This document shows, in pieces, positions 16,424 through 24,475 of a stretch of DNA of 64,000 nucleotides. A model generated the notes under the pieces. It had not been told where the DNA came from, searched no databases, and saw nothing but the letters and a program-made list of their open reading frames with translations. Origin of the DNA: SHZL01 sp031362985 (lineage in GTDB: Bacteria > Pseudomonadota > Gammaproteobacteria > Xanthomonadales > SZUA-36). The position numbers were made by a program, and so were the translations under genes. Position 1 is the first letter of the stretch, and the number at the start of each line of letters is the position of its first letter. The stretch spans positions 6,556 through 70,555 of the forward strand of contig JANLTO010000034.1 of the NCBI GenBank assembly GCA_031362985.1, in the 5' to 3' direction.

Positions 16424-16527
16424 CCAGGCAGCTGTTCTGATGGGCTTGGTCATACTCAACCTGCTTGGCGGGATTTCCGGATGAGATGTACACAACCGGA
16501 AATGCTGGAGAAGCAGGAAATGAGTGA
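16412..16527 (+). repeat. 12-nt direct repeat: riboswitch P1 strand copied at the metB start
   Basis: GGAAATGAGTGA occurs exactly at 16412-16423, where it is the 3' strand of riboswitch helix P1, and again at 16516-16527, where it contains the metB ATG. Between them, TACTCA (16453-16458) can pair with TGAGTG in either copy. This could form the switch: pairing with the P1 strand when SAM is absent, with the start codon when P1 is occupied. The pairing is only about 6 bp, so the model is tentative. Confidence 0.5.
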
Positions 16528-17737
16528 AACCAATACTGAATCTTTATCTGAACTCAGGCTGGAAACCGTTGTAGCCCGTCATGGCGTCAACAGCGACGAG
16601 AGTCACGGTGCCGTAATTTCCCCGCTTCACCTGACTTCCACTTTTGCTTTCAAGAAGTTTGGCGAAAAAGGCCGCTACGACTATACGCGCTCGGGCAACC
16701 CCACACGTGACCTGTTTGCCGGCGCTCTGGCAGCTGCAGAAAATGCATCTGGTGCTGTGATTACCTCTTCGGGCATGTCTGCGGTCCATCTCGTGACTCA
16801 GTTGCTGCAGCCTGGAGATGTGCTGGTTGCGCCACATGACTGCTATGGCGGCTGTCATCGCCTGTTTTCATCGGCTGCAAAGAAGAAGCAGTTTGAACTC
16901 GCGTGGTTGCCGCTGTGGGATAGCAGTGCTGCGACCGAAAAAATTCGAGAGCTGAAACCGCGCATCGTGTGGATTGAAACACCCAGCAATCCCTTGCTTC
17001 GGATCACGGATGTTGCAGCTATTGCGCAGGTAGCTCACCAAGTGGGTGCGCTGGTGGTAGTGGACAATACCTTCATGTCCCCGGCTGGCCAGCAACCTGT
17101 TGCGCTCGGCGCCGATATAGTGGTGCATTCCACCACCAAGTACATCAATGGACATTCGGATGTGGTGGGAGGTGCGGTGCTTGCCAAGGACCCCGCGTTA
17201 GTGGAAGAGTTGTCCTGGTGGGCAAATTGCCTTGGCCTGACCGGATCACCCTTTGACAGTTTCCAGGCCCTGCGTGGATTGCGCACGCTTTCCGTGCGCT
17301 ACCAGCGGCATCAGCAGAATGCCATAGCCATAGCCACTTTGCTGCAATCCAGCGAGTTTGTCGAAGAGGTCTATTTCCCCGGTTTGCCTGAACACGCGGG
17401 ACACAAAATCGCAGCGCGCCAGCAATTGGGCTTTGGCGCAATGGTTAGTTTCAAACTTGGAGGGCACGCAGAACAAGTACCAGCGTTCCTGGAAGCCTTG
17501 CAGCTTTTTACTCTTGCCGAGTCACTCGGAGGAGTTGAAAGCCTGGTGGCTCACCCGGCCAGCATGACGCATGCAGCCATGCCGCAAAAAGACCAGGATA
17601 CTGCCGGCATTACCGCGAACCTGTTGCGATTGTCTGTGGGCATTGAACACGCAGATGACCTCGTCGCTGATTTACAGCGTGGATTTTCTGCCGTGAATCA
17701 GTATCGACCCGGCGCACACCTGCGCGGAGTGGCGTGA
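16520..17737 (+). CDS. metB: cystathionine gamma-synthase
   Basis: PLP enzyme that joins O-succinylhomoserine and cysteine to cystathionine, the first step of transsulfuration to methionine. The sequence follows E. coli MetB closely: YDYTRSGNPTRDLF, SSGMSAVHLVTQLLQPGD, VAPHDCYGGCHRLF, VDNTFMSPAGQQP, the PLP Lys in HSTTKYINGHSDVVGG, and LFTLAESLGGVESL. I place the start at the ATG at 16520 with GGAG at 16507-16510; in-frame ATGs at 16481 and 16502 are alternatives. It is controlled by the SAM-I riboswitch just upstream. The gene converges on the heptosyltransferase with a 29-bp gap. Confidence 0.92.
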   Translation: MSETNTESLSELRLETVVARHGVNSDESHGAVISPLHLTSTFAFKKFGEKGRYDYTRSGNPTRDLFAGALAAAENASGAVITSSGMSAVHLVTQLLQPGDVLVAPHDCYGGCHRLFSSAAKKKQFELAWLPLWDSSAATEKIRELKPRIVWIETPSNPLLRITDVAAIAQVAHQVGALVVVDNTFMSPAGQQPVALGADIVVHSTTKYINGHSDVVGGAVLAKDPALVEELSWWANCLGLTGSPFDSFQALRGLRTLSVRYQRHQQNAIAIATLLQSSEFVEEVYFPGLPEHAGHKIAARQQLGFGAMVSFKLGGHAEQVPAFLEALQLFTLAESLGGVESLVAHPASMTHAAMPQKDQDTAGITANLLRLSVGIEHADDLVADLQRGFSAVNQYRPGAHLRGVA

Positions 17738-17766
17738 TGGAATTTATGCTGTGACCAGCACCGGAT

Positions 17767-18828
17767 TCAGCTTGTGCGGAATTGCTGCTTCCACCACTCT
17801 TCCAACCTGGCGATGACATCATTCGGTTGTAAGAGATCCATTACGCCTGGCACTTCGATGCGCGTCCCCCAGGGCAATTGATCGGGCTCTTTTTTGCGAT
17901 ATTTCCGGGCAGCCTGGGGGAATCGGTCAACACACAATTCCAGGCTGTTGTATGGGCCAGACCGACGCGACCAGGTGGCGGCATAGAGCCCCAGCACGTC
18001 CGTCCCCAGCGCGGACGCGATATGCACTGGTCCGGAGTCAGGTGCAATCAGCAGGTCCGCACGACTGAGCAGCGCTTTGGATTGCTCCAAAGTATCTGCA
18101 CCAATCAAATTGATGCAGGATGCAGCCATCAAGCTTTGGATGGCTGCCCCAGTCGCCCGCTCCAGTTCGCTGTGCCCACCTGTCAGCACAATTTGCATGC
18201 CCAGGTCCGTGGCAGCAAAATCCGCCACAGCAGCGTAATGTGCCGGATTCCAGTTGCGCAGAACATGGCTGGAGCATGGACTGATCACCAGAGCAGGGTG
18301 GTCGGGGGCAATTCGTCGTTTCACCCAGTCAATTGCCTCGGCCCTGATTGGCAGATCCCAGCATGGCGGGCCAATGGCGAGTCCCAGCCTGCGCGGAAAC
18401 TCCAGGAATCCGTCGACCTGGTGCTGCTGTGAAATGCTTGCAATGGGGGTGTTGTTGAACCACTGATGGAAGTCCCGGCAGCGATCCCGGTCCCACCCCA
18501 CTCGCACCGGTGCATGAACCAGGCGGCTAAGCAAATTGGCCCGGGCGGAGACTTGCATGTGCAGCAGCACATCAAACCGGTGGCCTCGCAAATCCCGTCT
18601 CAGCTTGCTTATCGCTTTCCACCCGTCCCGCTTGTTAAAGACGATGAAGTCAACGCCTGCAAAATCGCGGAGCAGGCGATGTTCCAAAGAGCCGATGACC
18701 CAGGTGATGGCGGTGTCCGGCCACTGCTTTTGCAGCGTGCGGATAACAGGCAGCACGTGCGTCACGTCGCCCAGAGCTGACAGGCGTAGTATGCAAACCG
18801 ACCTGGGGCCGGGAGCTGGGTCTCTCAT
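17767..18828 (-). CDS. glycosyltransferase family 9 (LPS heptosyltransferase-like)
   Basis: A 353-aa enzyme of the ADP-heptose:LPS heptosyltransferase family. SVCILRLSALGDVTHVLPVIRTL at the N-terminus, GHRFDVLLHMQVSARANLLS, the ISPCSSHVLRNWNP segment, VLTGGHSELE and the donor-site ADLLIAPDSGPVHIASALGT are all family hallmarks. It should add a heptose, or a related sugar, to the LPS inner core on the cytoplasmic side. The start at 18828 has GGAGG 4 nt upstream on the minus strand and is preferred over the upstream in-frame ATG at 18900. It is divergent from the Kdo kinase gene. Which heptosyltransferase (I, II or III) cannot be told. Confidence 0.88.
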   Translation of the reverse strand: MRDPAPGPRSVCILRLSALGDVTHVLPVIRTLQKQWPDTAITWVIGSLEHRLLRDFAGVDFIVFNKRDGWKAISKLRRDLRGHRFDVLLHMQVSARANLLSRLVHAPVRVGWDRDRCRDFHQWFNNTPIASISQQHQVDGFLEFPRRLGLAIGPPCWDLPIRAEAIDWVKRRIAPDHPALVISPCSSHVLRNWNPAHYAAVADFAATDLGMQIVLTGGHSELERATGAAIQSLMAASCINLIGADTLEQSKALLSRADLLIAPDSGPVHIASALGTDVLGLYAATWSRRSGPYNSLELCVDRFPQAARKYRKKEPDQLPWGTRIEVPGVMDLLQPNDVIARLEEWWKQQFRTS

Positions 18829-18932
18829 GCGTCCTCCGGATTGACGCTGGACAGGAGCAAACGCATTATACGGGTCTCGTTGAGGGGATATCGCCTGCAA
18901 CTCCCAAGTAACGCATATCCAGGGAGCCTCTG

Positions 18933-19679
18933 ATTAATCTGAAGCTTGAACACGATGGTGCCCGGGTCATTGTATATGATGCCGACTTTATTCAGCAGCC
19001 AGATACACACCTGTTTGATCCGGAGTATTGGCGAAGACTCAACGCTGTTGCGGGCTCCGCGCCGGGTCGGGGGAATGCTCTGATGCTCAATGCGCCTTTT
19101 GGGCCAGCGGTGTTGCGCAGCTATCTGCGGGGTGGTTGGCCGGCCCGCCTGAGCCGCGATCGATATCTCTTCACCGGTTTTCACCGTTCCCGACCGCTGT
19201 TGGAAGCCAAGGTGCTGGAGAAGTTGGTTCGAATGGGCATGCCGGTTCCTCAACCACTTGCTGCCCAATGCGTACGGGACGGGTTGAGCTATACGGGTGC
19301 CCTGCTGACCCGCCGGATTATGCCGGCCTCGTCATTGGCGGACTTATTGGAAAACGGTGTGGTGAGCGAGCTTTGCTGGTTTCGGACGGGTCAATGCATC
19401 CGCAAGTTTCACGCGGTCGGCCTGGTGCATCCTGACCTTAACGCCCGCAATATCCTGATCAGCCATGCAGATGGCGAGAACGCAATAGTGTACCTGGTCG
19501 ATTTTGACCGGGCATTCTTTCGTGCCCATGCAACCCGCCTGTTCAGTTCAAATTTACAACGATTGCGCCGATCGCTGTTGAAACTTTGGCCGGCCGGACT
19601 CGCAAACCAGCTGGATGCTTGCTGGAACCAGCTAATGCATGGTTACAACAAAGGGAACGGTTACAATACAGCCTTTTAG
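18933..19679 (+). CDS. kdkA: 3-deoxy-D-manno-octulosonic acid kinase, apparent non-standard start codon
   Basis: KdkA phosphorylates Kdo in the LPS inner core. The kinase-fold residues are clear: RDRYLFTGFHRSRPLLEA, the catalytic HPDLNARNIL and the metal-binding VDFDRAF. The first ATG in frame is at 19083, but the frame is open from 18912 and the 50 codons upstream read as the expected KdkA N-terminus, with DPEYWRRLNAVAGSAPGRGNALML matching the usual family region by eye. No ATG, GTG or TTG occurs in this stretch. AGGGAG at 18921-18926 sits 6 nt before ATT at 18933; CTG at 18930 or 18939 is an alternative. I chose ATT. Confidence 0.7.
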   Translation: MNLKLEHDGARVIVYDADFIQQPDTHLFDPEYWRRLNAVAGSAPGRGNALMLNAPFGPAVLRSYLRGGWPARLSRDRYLFTGFHRSRPLLEAKVLEKLVRMGMPVPQPLAAQCVRDGLSYTGALLTRRIMPASSLADLLENGVVSELCWFRTGQCIRKFHAVGLVHPDLNARNILISHADGENAIVYLVDFDRAFFRAHATRLFSSNLQRLRRSLLKLWPAGLANQLDACWNQLMHGYNKGNGYNTAF

Positions 19680-19694
19680 ACAGGCGCGGTTGCG

Positions 19695-20279
19695 ATGGGC
19701 TGGGGACTAAGGAGAAAACCAGTACATGGGGCGGAGCCGGCGCGCAAGCGTCTGCGTACGCTGGAGTCACCGCGCATGACGATGGTTGCCGCCAACATGG
19801 ACCTCGTGCAGGCAGACCTCCGGGACCTTGCTTTGCTCGGCGCGATGCTGGATGCCAGCGTCCCGGATAATTGGCCGCCTGACCTGTACGACAGGGAGCC
19901 GATGGAGTATGCATTGCGCCAATTGGCTGACCCCGCAGAACACGGTTGGTCGTTCTGGTACCTCCTGACCAAGGAAAGCGAAGTTTTGGAAGTACTGGGT
20001 ATTTGTGGTTTCAAAGGTCGGCCGAATGCTGCAGGTTCGGTTGAAATTGGTTATTCTGTGCTCAGCCAGTTTCGCAATCAGGGTTTTGCCACCGAAGCGG
20101 TTGAGCGCCTGGTCACATGGGCGTTCAGCCATCAAAGCGTTGTCGAGGTCTGTGCCGAGACTCTGCCCCATTTACAACAGTCTATCCGGGTAATGCAAAA
20201 AAATGGTTTTGTGTACACCGGATCGGGCTCAGAATTAGGAGTTGTCCGTTATGCAGTTAAGCGCCCGGACCGGCGGTAA
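19695..20279 (+). CDS. GNAT family N-acetyltransferase
   Basis: A 194-aa acetyltransferase of the RimJ/RimL-like branch. The N-terminal RLRTLESPRMTMVAANMDLV, the central GICGFKGRPNAAGSVEIGYSVL, and the acetyl-CoA loop QFRNQGFATEAVERLVTWAF are the usual elements. The acceptor is unknown. It starts 15 bp after kdkA and its 3' end overlaps the next gene by 29 bp, so the two are likely co-transcribed. An internal ATG at 19776 is possible but would cut the conserved LESPRMT lead-in. Confidence 0.8.
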   Translation: MGWGLRRKPVHGAEPARKRLRTLESPRMTMVAANMDLVQADLRDLALLGAMLDASVPDNWPPDLYDREPMEYALRQLADPAEHGWSFWYLLTKESEVLEVLGICGFKGRPNAAGSVEIGYSVLSQFRNQGFATEAVERLVTWAFSHQSVVEVCAETLPHLQQSIRVMQKNGFVYTGSGSELGVVRYAVKRPDRR

Positions 20280-21099
20280 GCTGGTCGTTTTCGTACTTTT
20301 TGCAGGTATCATTTCGGCGCGGACTTCGCAGGCCGATGTGATCGTTACCCAATTGGCCAATGAAGGGATCATGCTGTCGGATGGCGGCGAAAATCAGGTC
20401 ATGATCGACGGCATGGTAACTGAGCCCTACTCCCTATACGGTGGATTGCCGGAAAATGTCGTCGCCCTGTATTCCAAAGCCAGCGGTCCGTTCGCGGAGG
20501 TTGATGTGGCACTGGTCACGCACCAGCACCATGACCACAATCAACCTGCGGCATCTTGCCAGTTCATGCAGAAAAGTACGGGCACACTCCTGGTGTCTTC
20601 CCAGCAGGTGGTGGACCTGATGCACGAAAAATGCCGCCAATTAGCTGTTGCCGGTCCGCGCATCAAGGTCATTGATCCCCAATATGGCCAACCAGAGGTC
20701 ATGCAGCTGGGGGACGTCACCATCACCGCTTTCCGCTTGAGCCATGGAGGGGGCAAATACGCTGTGCTGCAGAATTTCGGTTTCCTGGTTGAAATCGGGG
20801 GAATGCGCGTTTTACACGTCGGTGATGCTGATATGGACGCTGCGGATTTTATTCGCGCAGGTGTCCACTCCATGGACATTGATATCGCCGTGCTGCCATT
20901 CTGGTATTTTGCGCCCGGCCCCGGGGGTGAACTGGTGAGCACATATATTGATGCCCCACATAAAATTGCCAACCATATCCCACCCGGCGAAATGGCAGAA
21001 ACCAAGGAATACATGCAGGGTGCCTACCCCGAGGTCCTGATCCTTGAGAATCCTATGGATCAGGTTAGTTTCAGTCCGACGGTTTTGCCGACTCCCTGA
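20251..21099 (+). CDS. secreted metallo-beta-lactamase-fold hydrolase
   Basis: A 282-aa protein with an N-terminal signal peptide (LVVFVLFAGIISARTSQA) followed by a metallo-beta-lactamase fold. The metal motif is HQHHDHN, with later ligands likely in LSHGGGKYAV and LHVGDADMDAADF. The spacing is like that of UlaG-type or phospholipase-like members rather than true beta-lactamases. TAGGAG at 20236-20241 supports the ATG at 20251, inside the preceding acetyltransferase gene. The 3' end overlaps the convergent gene by 29 bp. The substrate is unknown. Confidence 0.8.
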   Translation: MQLSARTGGKLVVFVLFAGIISARTSQADVIVTQLANEGIMLSDGGENQVMIDGMVTEPYSLYGGLPENVVALYSKASGPFAEVDVALVTHQHHDHNQPAASCQFMQKSTGTLLVSSQQVVDLMHEKCRQLAVAGPRIKVIDPQYGQPEVMQLGDVTITAFRLSHGGGKYAVLQNFGFLVEIGGMRVLHVGDADMDAADFIRAGVHSMDIDIAVLPFWYFAPGPGGELVSTYIDAPHKIANHIPPGEMAETKEYMQGAYPEVLILENPMDQVSFSPTVLPTP

Positions 21100-22015
21100 T
21101 CGCCGGGGAGGGAGCCTCCAGGCAAAGGACATTTAACCTGAGTTCTGATGTGTCTCTCAATTGCAGGTGTGCATAGCGCTCCTGCAGTACTTGCTCGTTT
21201 GCAACTACCCATTTTTCCGGTGATGCCATGTAGTCGGAGCAAAATGTCAAAAACCGGTGTTTCATATGCGGATACAGCCACGCATCATAGTGACTAATGT
21301 TGAGTGCTTCGTCCCAATAATCGCTGACGTGATCCGCCCATGTGAAAAGGCGTTGGATCACCCAATGATCTCCCTGCCACGAGAGAATGGCTGGTTTGCC
21401 TGGCACTACGTCGTCTTCGAACAGGCTGCGGTAAAAACGGTAGCCCTCGTAGTTCGCCACCAGGTCGGCATTTGAATAGACGCCGGTGGTCATCTGACCA
21501 AAGATTGCTCGTTCGGTGTAGGCAGACTTGGCTGCTGCCCGGATTTCGTCGTGGGTCAGGTTGTAGCGGCGATAGAATTTCTTTCCTTGCGAAAAAAAAT
21601 GCCCGAGCTTGTCCGTCCCGATTAACTCGTTATTGAGTTTGATGGTCGGTCCGACGCCGAATATCCCTGCTACTCTTGAAGCCCAGAGCAGATGGCCCTG
21701 GTATATGGACTCTCGCCGCGAAGCCTGCAGGCGTTGAATATCCGGCGACTTCATCGCCCACTCTTCGATTTTATCAACCCAGTAATAGCCACCGAGACGA
21801 TGAAAAACCTCCATGACGAACTTCCAGTCGTTCTGCGGTCCTTTCCAGTTTCTGGCAATGTCAGCGATGGTCTCGTTGACTTTGGCATCCATCAGGACGG
21901 TCGAGTCACTTATTGGATCGAGACGATGGCTGAATTGATCAGTCTCATAAGCGCAGCACTCAAACGGCAGGAGAAGAAACAGCAACACCAGGCCCGCAAC
22001 GATGTGCGGGCGCAT
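21071..22015 (-). CDS. secreted protein of unknown function
   Basis: A 314-aa protein with a clear signal peptide (IVAGLVLLFLLLPFECCA). I do not recognise the family. Notable segments are GTDKLGHFFSQGKKFYRRYN, reminiscent of periplasmic proteins with a GxDKLxHF motif, and NADLVANYEGYRFYRSLF. It starts immediately after the stop of the outer-membrane barrel gene (no bases between), so the two form one unit and probably act together in the envelope. Confidence 0.7.
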   Translation of the reverse strand: MRPHIVAGLVLLFLLLPFECCAYETDQFSHRLDPISDSTVLMDAKVNETIADIARNWKGPQNDWKFVMEVFHRLGGYYWVDKIEEWAMKSPDIQRLQASRRESIYQGHLLWASRVAGIFGVGPTIKLNNELIGTDKLGHFFSQGKKFYRRYNLTHDEIRAAAKSAYTERAIFGQMTTGVYSNADLVANYEGYRFYRSLFEDDVVPGKPAILSWQGDHWVIQRLFTWADHVSDYWDEALNISHYDAWLYPHMKHRFLTFCSDYMASPEKWVVANEQVLQERYAHLQLRDTSELRLNVLCLEAPSPAIRESAKPSD

Positions 22016-22792
22016 TCAGAACCGGTAAGTGAAATTGAACAGTGTGTGTTCTCTTGCGCCAAAACCAACTTCAAGGTAGAGCATTGCCTTGGTGCTGAAT
22101 GAGTAACCCGCGCCCACGGCCGTATTCCACTTGTTGGACCCCTCAAGTTCAACAGAGAAAGGCACAGAGCCCAGAACAGGGAGTTGGACTGAACCCGAAT
22201 GCTTTTCCTTGGTGTCGATGTATAAGCCACCCACCCAGAAGGCCCACTTCTGCATTAGCAGACCGATCCGTGGTTGCGCCGTAAAACTCTTCACTGAGGA
22301 GTCAAAATCGCCATTCAAAGACGTATTGGTCCAGGTGGATGTTACCGAGGTGAACCATTTATCACCCCCGTAGGCGAGGGTCGTTCCAAGGCCGTAAACG
22401 GTTCCATCGTAGTTAACCGGCAATTTCCCCAGTGAAAAGGGAAGACCTGCAACCGGAACGCTGCTCAAGTCCACAACGGTCTCAGCATTCATGTGCCCGA
22501 GTATTCCAAAAACATTCAGGAACGGAGTGAGCCACACATCCAGTTTGAGATCGTAATGGGTCACATCGTTGTCAACATCAAGCTGGGACGCATCCGGTAT
22601 GGATACACCGGGCAGGTCAAAGGTAAGTTGCTTGATGTTGTAAGGCTGTTCCATGGTGTAAAAATCAAAGCCAATACCCCAAGGCTCGTAAAATTCTCGC
22701 TCGCCCAACAGGTGTTTCATGAAAAGTGGACCGGAATCCGCAAGCGCACTCAGTGGTACCATCAGCATCAGGATCAGTACGATTCGGCGCAT
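22016..22792 (-). CDS. outer-membrane beta-barrel protein
   Basis: About 258 aa with a signal peptide (RRIVLILMLMVPLSALA) and alternating hydrophobic strands through to a C-terminal aromatic (FNFTYRF), as expected for a substrate of the BAM complex. Strand-like segments include WFTSVTSTWTNTSL, FTAQPRIGLLMQKWAFWVGGLYID and KAMLYLEVGFGAREHTLF. AAGGAG lies upstream of two adjacent ATGs (22795 and 22792); 22792 gives the better 6-nt spacing. It is the first gene of a two-gene unit with the secreted protein that follows. The function is unknown. Confidence 0.75.
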   Translation of the reverse strand: MRRIVLILMLMVPLSALADSGPLFMKHLLGEREFYEPWGIGFDFYTMEQPYNIKQLTFDLPGVSIPDASQLDVDNDVTHYDLKLDVWLTPFLNVFGILGHMNAETVVDLSSVPVAGLPFSLGKLPVNYDGTVYGLGTTLAYGGDKWFTSVTSTWTNTSLNGDFDSSVKSFTAQPRIGLLMQKWAFWVGGLYIDTKEKHSGSVQLPVLGSVPFSVELEGSNKWNTAVGAGYSFSTKAMLYLEVGFGAREHTLFNFTYRF

Positions 22793-22795
22793 CAT

Positions 22796-23123
22796 GTTCT
22801 CCTTGGTTTTGGCCGGTGAAAGTATAACCCCAAGTCGGGTGGAAAAGTCGCAAATGCAGACCGATTCCACGTATTTTCAGGATTGCTCTAATCGCCCGTC
22901 GAACTGACTCATGTGAGGACGAATATGCCGGAAGAACCTGTTTGCAAGCGTGCAATCAGACCGGAGTTTTCTTTCGCATCCAATGAGTGTGCGCTGGCTT
23001 AAAATAAGCCTGCCAACGACTTTAGCTACGGAGTCTGCTGTTGATCAGCAGTCAGAAACTGGTCATTGCATATCAAAAAGCCCAGTGTGAAGGGCCCGCC
23101 TTCATGCCGGGCTATTTGCCGTT
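22796..23123. other. intergenic region between divergent genes
   Basis: No gene found. It holds two short perfect inverted repeats, GGCTTA-AAA-TAAGCC at 22996-23010 and CTGCTG-TTGAT-CAGCAG at 23035-23051, either of which could be an operator, and a GC-rich partial palindrome (GCCCG at 23094-23098 with CGGGC at 23108-23112). I could not place a convincing promoter. Confidence 0.4.
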
Positions 23124-23135
23124 GTGGCGGCGGCC

Positions 23136-24026
23136 ATGACGGGCATAGCCCTGGGGCAGATGCTGGCGCTTTCCTGTGCCGTGTGTTGGGCTTTTGCGGT
23201 TATTTTGTTGCAACGCTCGGGCGAAAGCCTGCCTGCATTCGAACTCAACCTGTTCAAGCACGTGCTTGGCCTGCTCCTGCTGGTTCCCACCCTGGGCTTG
23301 ACTCTGGGAATTGCAGTACCCGATTACACGCTTGGCGAAGTGTGCATTGCCTTGCTCTCAGGCTTTCTCGGCATCGGAATCGCCGATACGTGGTACCTGC
23401 GAGCATTGCACATGATAGGGGCCAGTCGCACGGGCATCATTGCCAGCGTTTTCAGTCCTTTCGTGGTCGTGCTTTCGGTGCTGTTCCTCGGCGAGTCTCT
23501 CAAAGGGTTTCAATTGCCTGGGTTTGGCCTGGTGATGGCTGGTGTGCTCCTGGTTACCTGGCGCCAAAGTCATTCCAGTCCAGAGGCAAGTAATCTCAGG
23601 AAAGGCGCTATTTATGCCATTGGCGGAGTATTCATGATGGCTGTCGGCATTGTCATGGTTAAGGAAATACTTGAGACCCGTCCATTCCTGTGGACCGTGG
23701 GCATCCGCTTGCTGGGAGGGGTTGCAGGAATGCTGCTCTACGTCGCGCTGCGCCATCGCTGGCGTGAAGTCTGGAGTCGGTTTCGCAAACCTCACCGCTG
23801 GCTGTGGATCGTGTCGGGCAGCTTTTTGGGCGGTTACCTGGCCACGGTTCTGTGGCTTGGGGGGTACATGCTTATCCCGGCATCCGAAGCTTCTATCCTG
23901 AATGAAACCTCAACCGCGTGGATTGTCCTTTTTGCCTGGATGTTTCTGGGAGAAAAAATCGGTGCCAGAAAGCTCGCCGGGTTGCTGCTGACCTTCGCTG
24001 GGGTGGCGATGATGTTGCTGGTGTAA
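23136..24026 (+). CDS. EamA/DMT family transporter
   Basis: About 296 aa with ten hydrophobic segments arranged as two EamA repeats, typical of drug/metabolite transporters. The first repeat ends with the conserved SPFVVVLSVLFLGESLKG and the second with STAWIVLFAWMFLGEKIGARKLAGLLLTFAGV. The start is ATG 23136; a GTG at 23124 in the same frame is possible. It is transcribed alone. The substrate cannot be guessed from sequence. Confidence 0.88.
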   Translation: MTGIALGQMLALSCAVCWAFAVILLQRSGESLPAFELNLFKHVLGLLLLVPTLGLTLGIAVPDYTLGEVCIALLSGFLGIGIADTWYLRALHMIGASRTGIIASVFSPFVVVLSVLFLGESLKGFQLPGFGLVMAGVLLVTWRQSHSSPEASNLRKGAIYAIGGVFMMAVGIVMVKEILETRPFLWTVGIRLLGGVAGMLLYVALRHRWREVWSRFRKPHRWLWIVSGSFLGGYLATVLWLGGYMLIPASEASILNETSTAWIVLFAWMFLGEKIGARKLAGLLLTFAGVAMMLLV

Positions 24027-24207
24027 GGCGAGGTCATTGAAGTATTTTTCGTCAATACGGGGAACGGGATTCTCATGGTTACAGATTCAGATGTGCGCGC
24101 TGGTCACTGGACTTTTGGCAACAGTATGCTGCTGGTGCTTTAGTTGGCGCTAATTGCCCTGTCTGGTCAAAAGTAAAATGGTTTGTTTCCTGGGTATAGA
24201 ATATATA

Positions 24208-24237
24208 TTGACATTAATGGCAATAATAGACAATAAT
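24208..24237 (+). promoter_or_regulatory. sigma70-like promoter for the DUF6502 gene
   Basis: TTGACA (24208-24213), 18 nt, then AATAAT (24232-24237), in an AT-rich patch that stands out from its surroundings. TAATGGCA occurs twice within it (24215-24222 and 24234-24241), a possible operator. Start of transcription would fall near 24244, giving a leader of about 230 nt. Confidence 0.6.
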
Positions 24238-24353
24238 GGCATTGTAAGGGGGACACCAAAACGTGTTGAAGGAAACCTGGTTGCTTGGCTGGTAAGCGAG
24301 ATCGAAATGCAGTCAAGCACGTGCGGACAGGCCCTGATCACGTTCAGGTGGGT

Positions 24354-24412
24354 GGGGCCCGGGTAAGCCAAGGCTATCCCGGGCCCCGTCTTGATCGGGC
24401 CATTTTCGATCA
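24354..24412 (+). other. structured leader upstream of the DUF6502 gene
   Basis: A 10-bp all-GC stem (GGGGCCCGGG at 24354-24363 with CCCGGGCCCC at 24378-24387) encloses a smaller AGC/GCT pairing. A second hairpin follows, TGATCG (24392-24397) with CGATCA (24407-24412). There is no T tract right after the first stem, so it is not a simple terminator. The rest of 24027-24475 has no gene. Confidence 0.55.
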
Positions 24413-24475
24413 GCTGATGAACAGCCGTTGCCGTGCACGTACAAGGGATTGTCGGCGAAGAAAAGGAGAGCGTTC

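Noticed and set aside
24354..24387. GC-rich palindrome upstream of the DUF6502 gene as a terminator
   Set aside because: The stem is strong but there is no T run after it on either strand, so it is listed as a leader structure instead.
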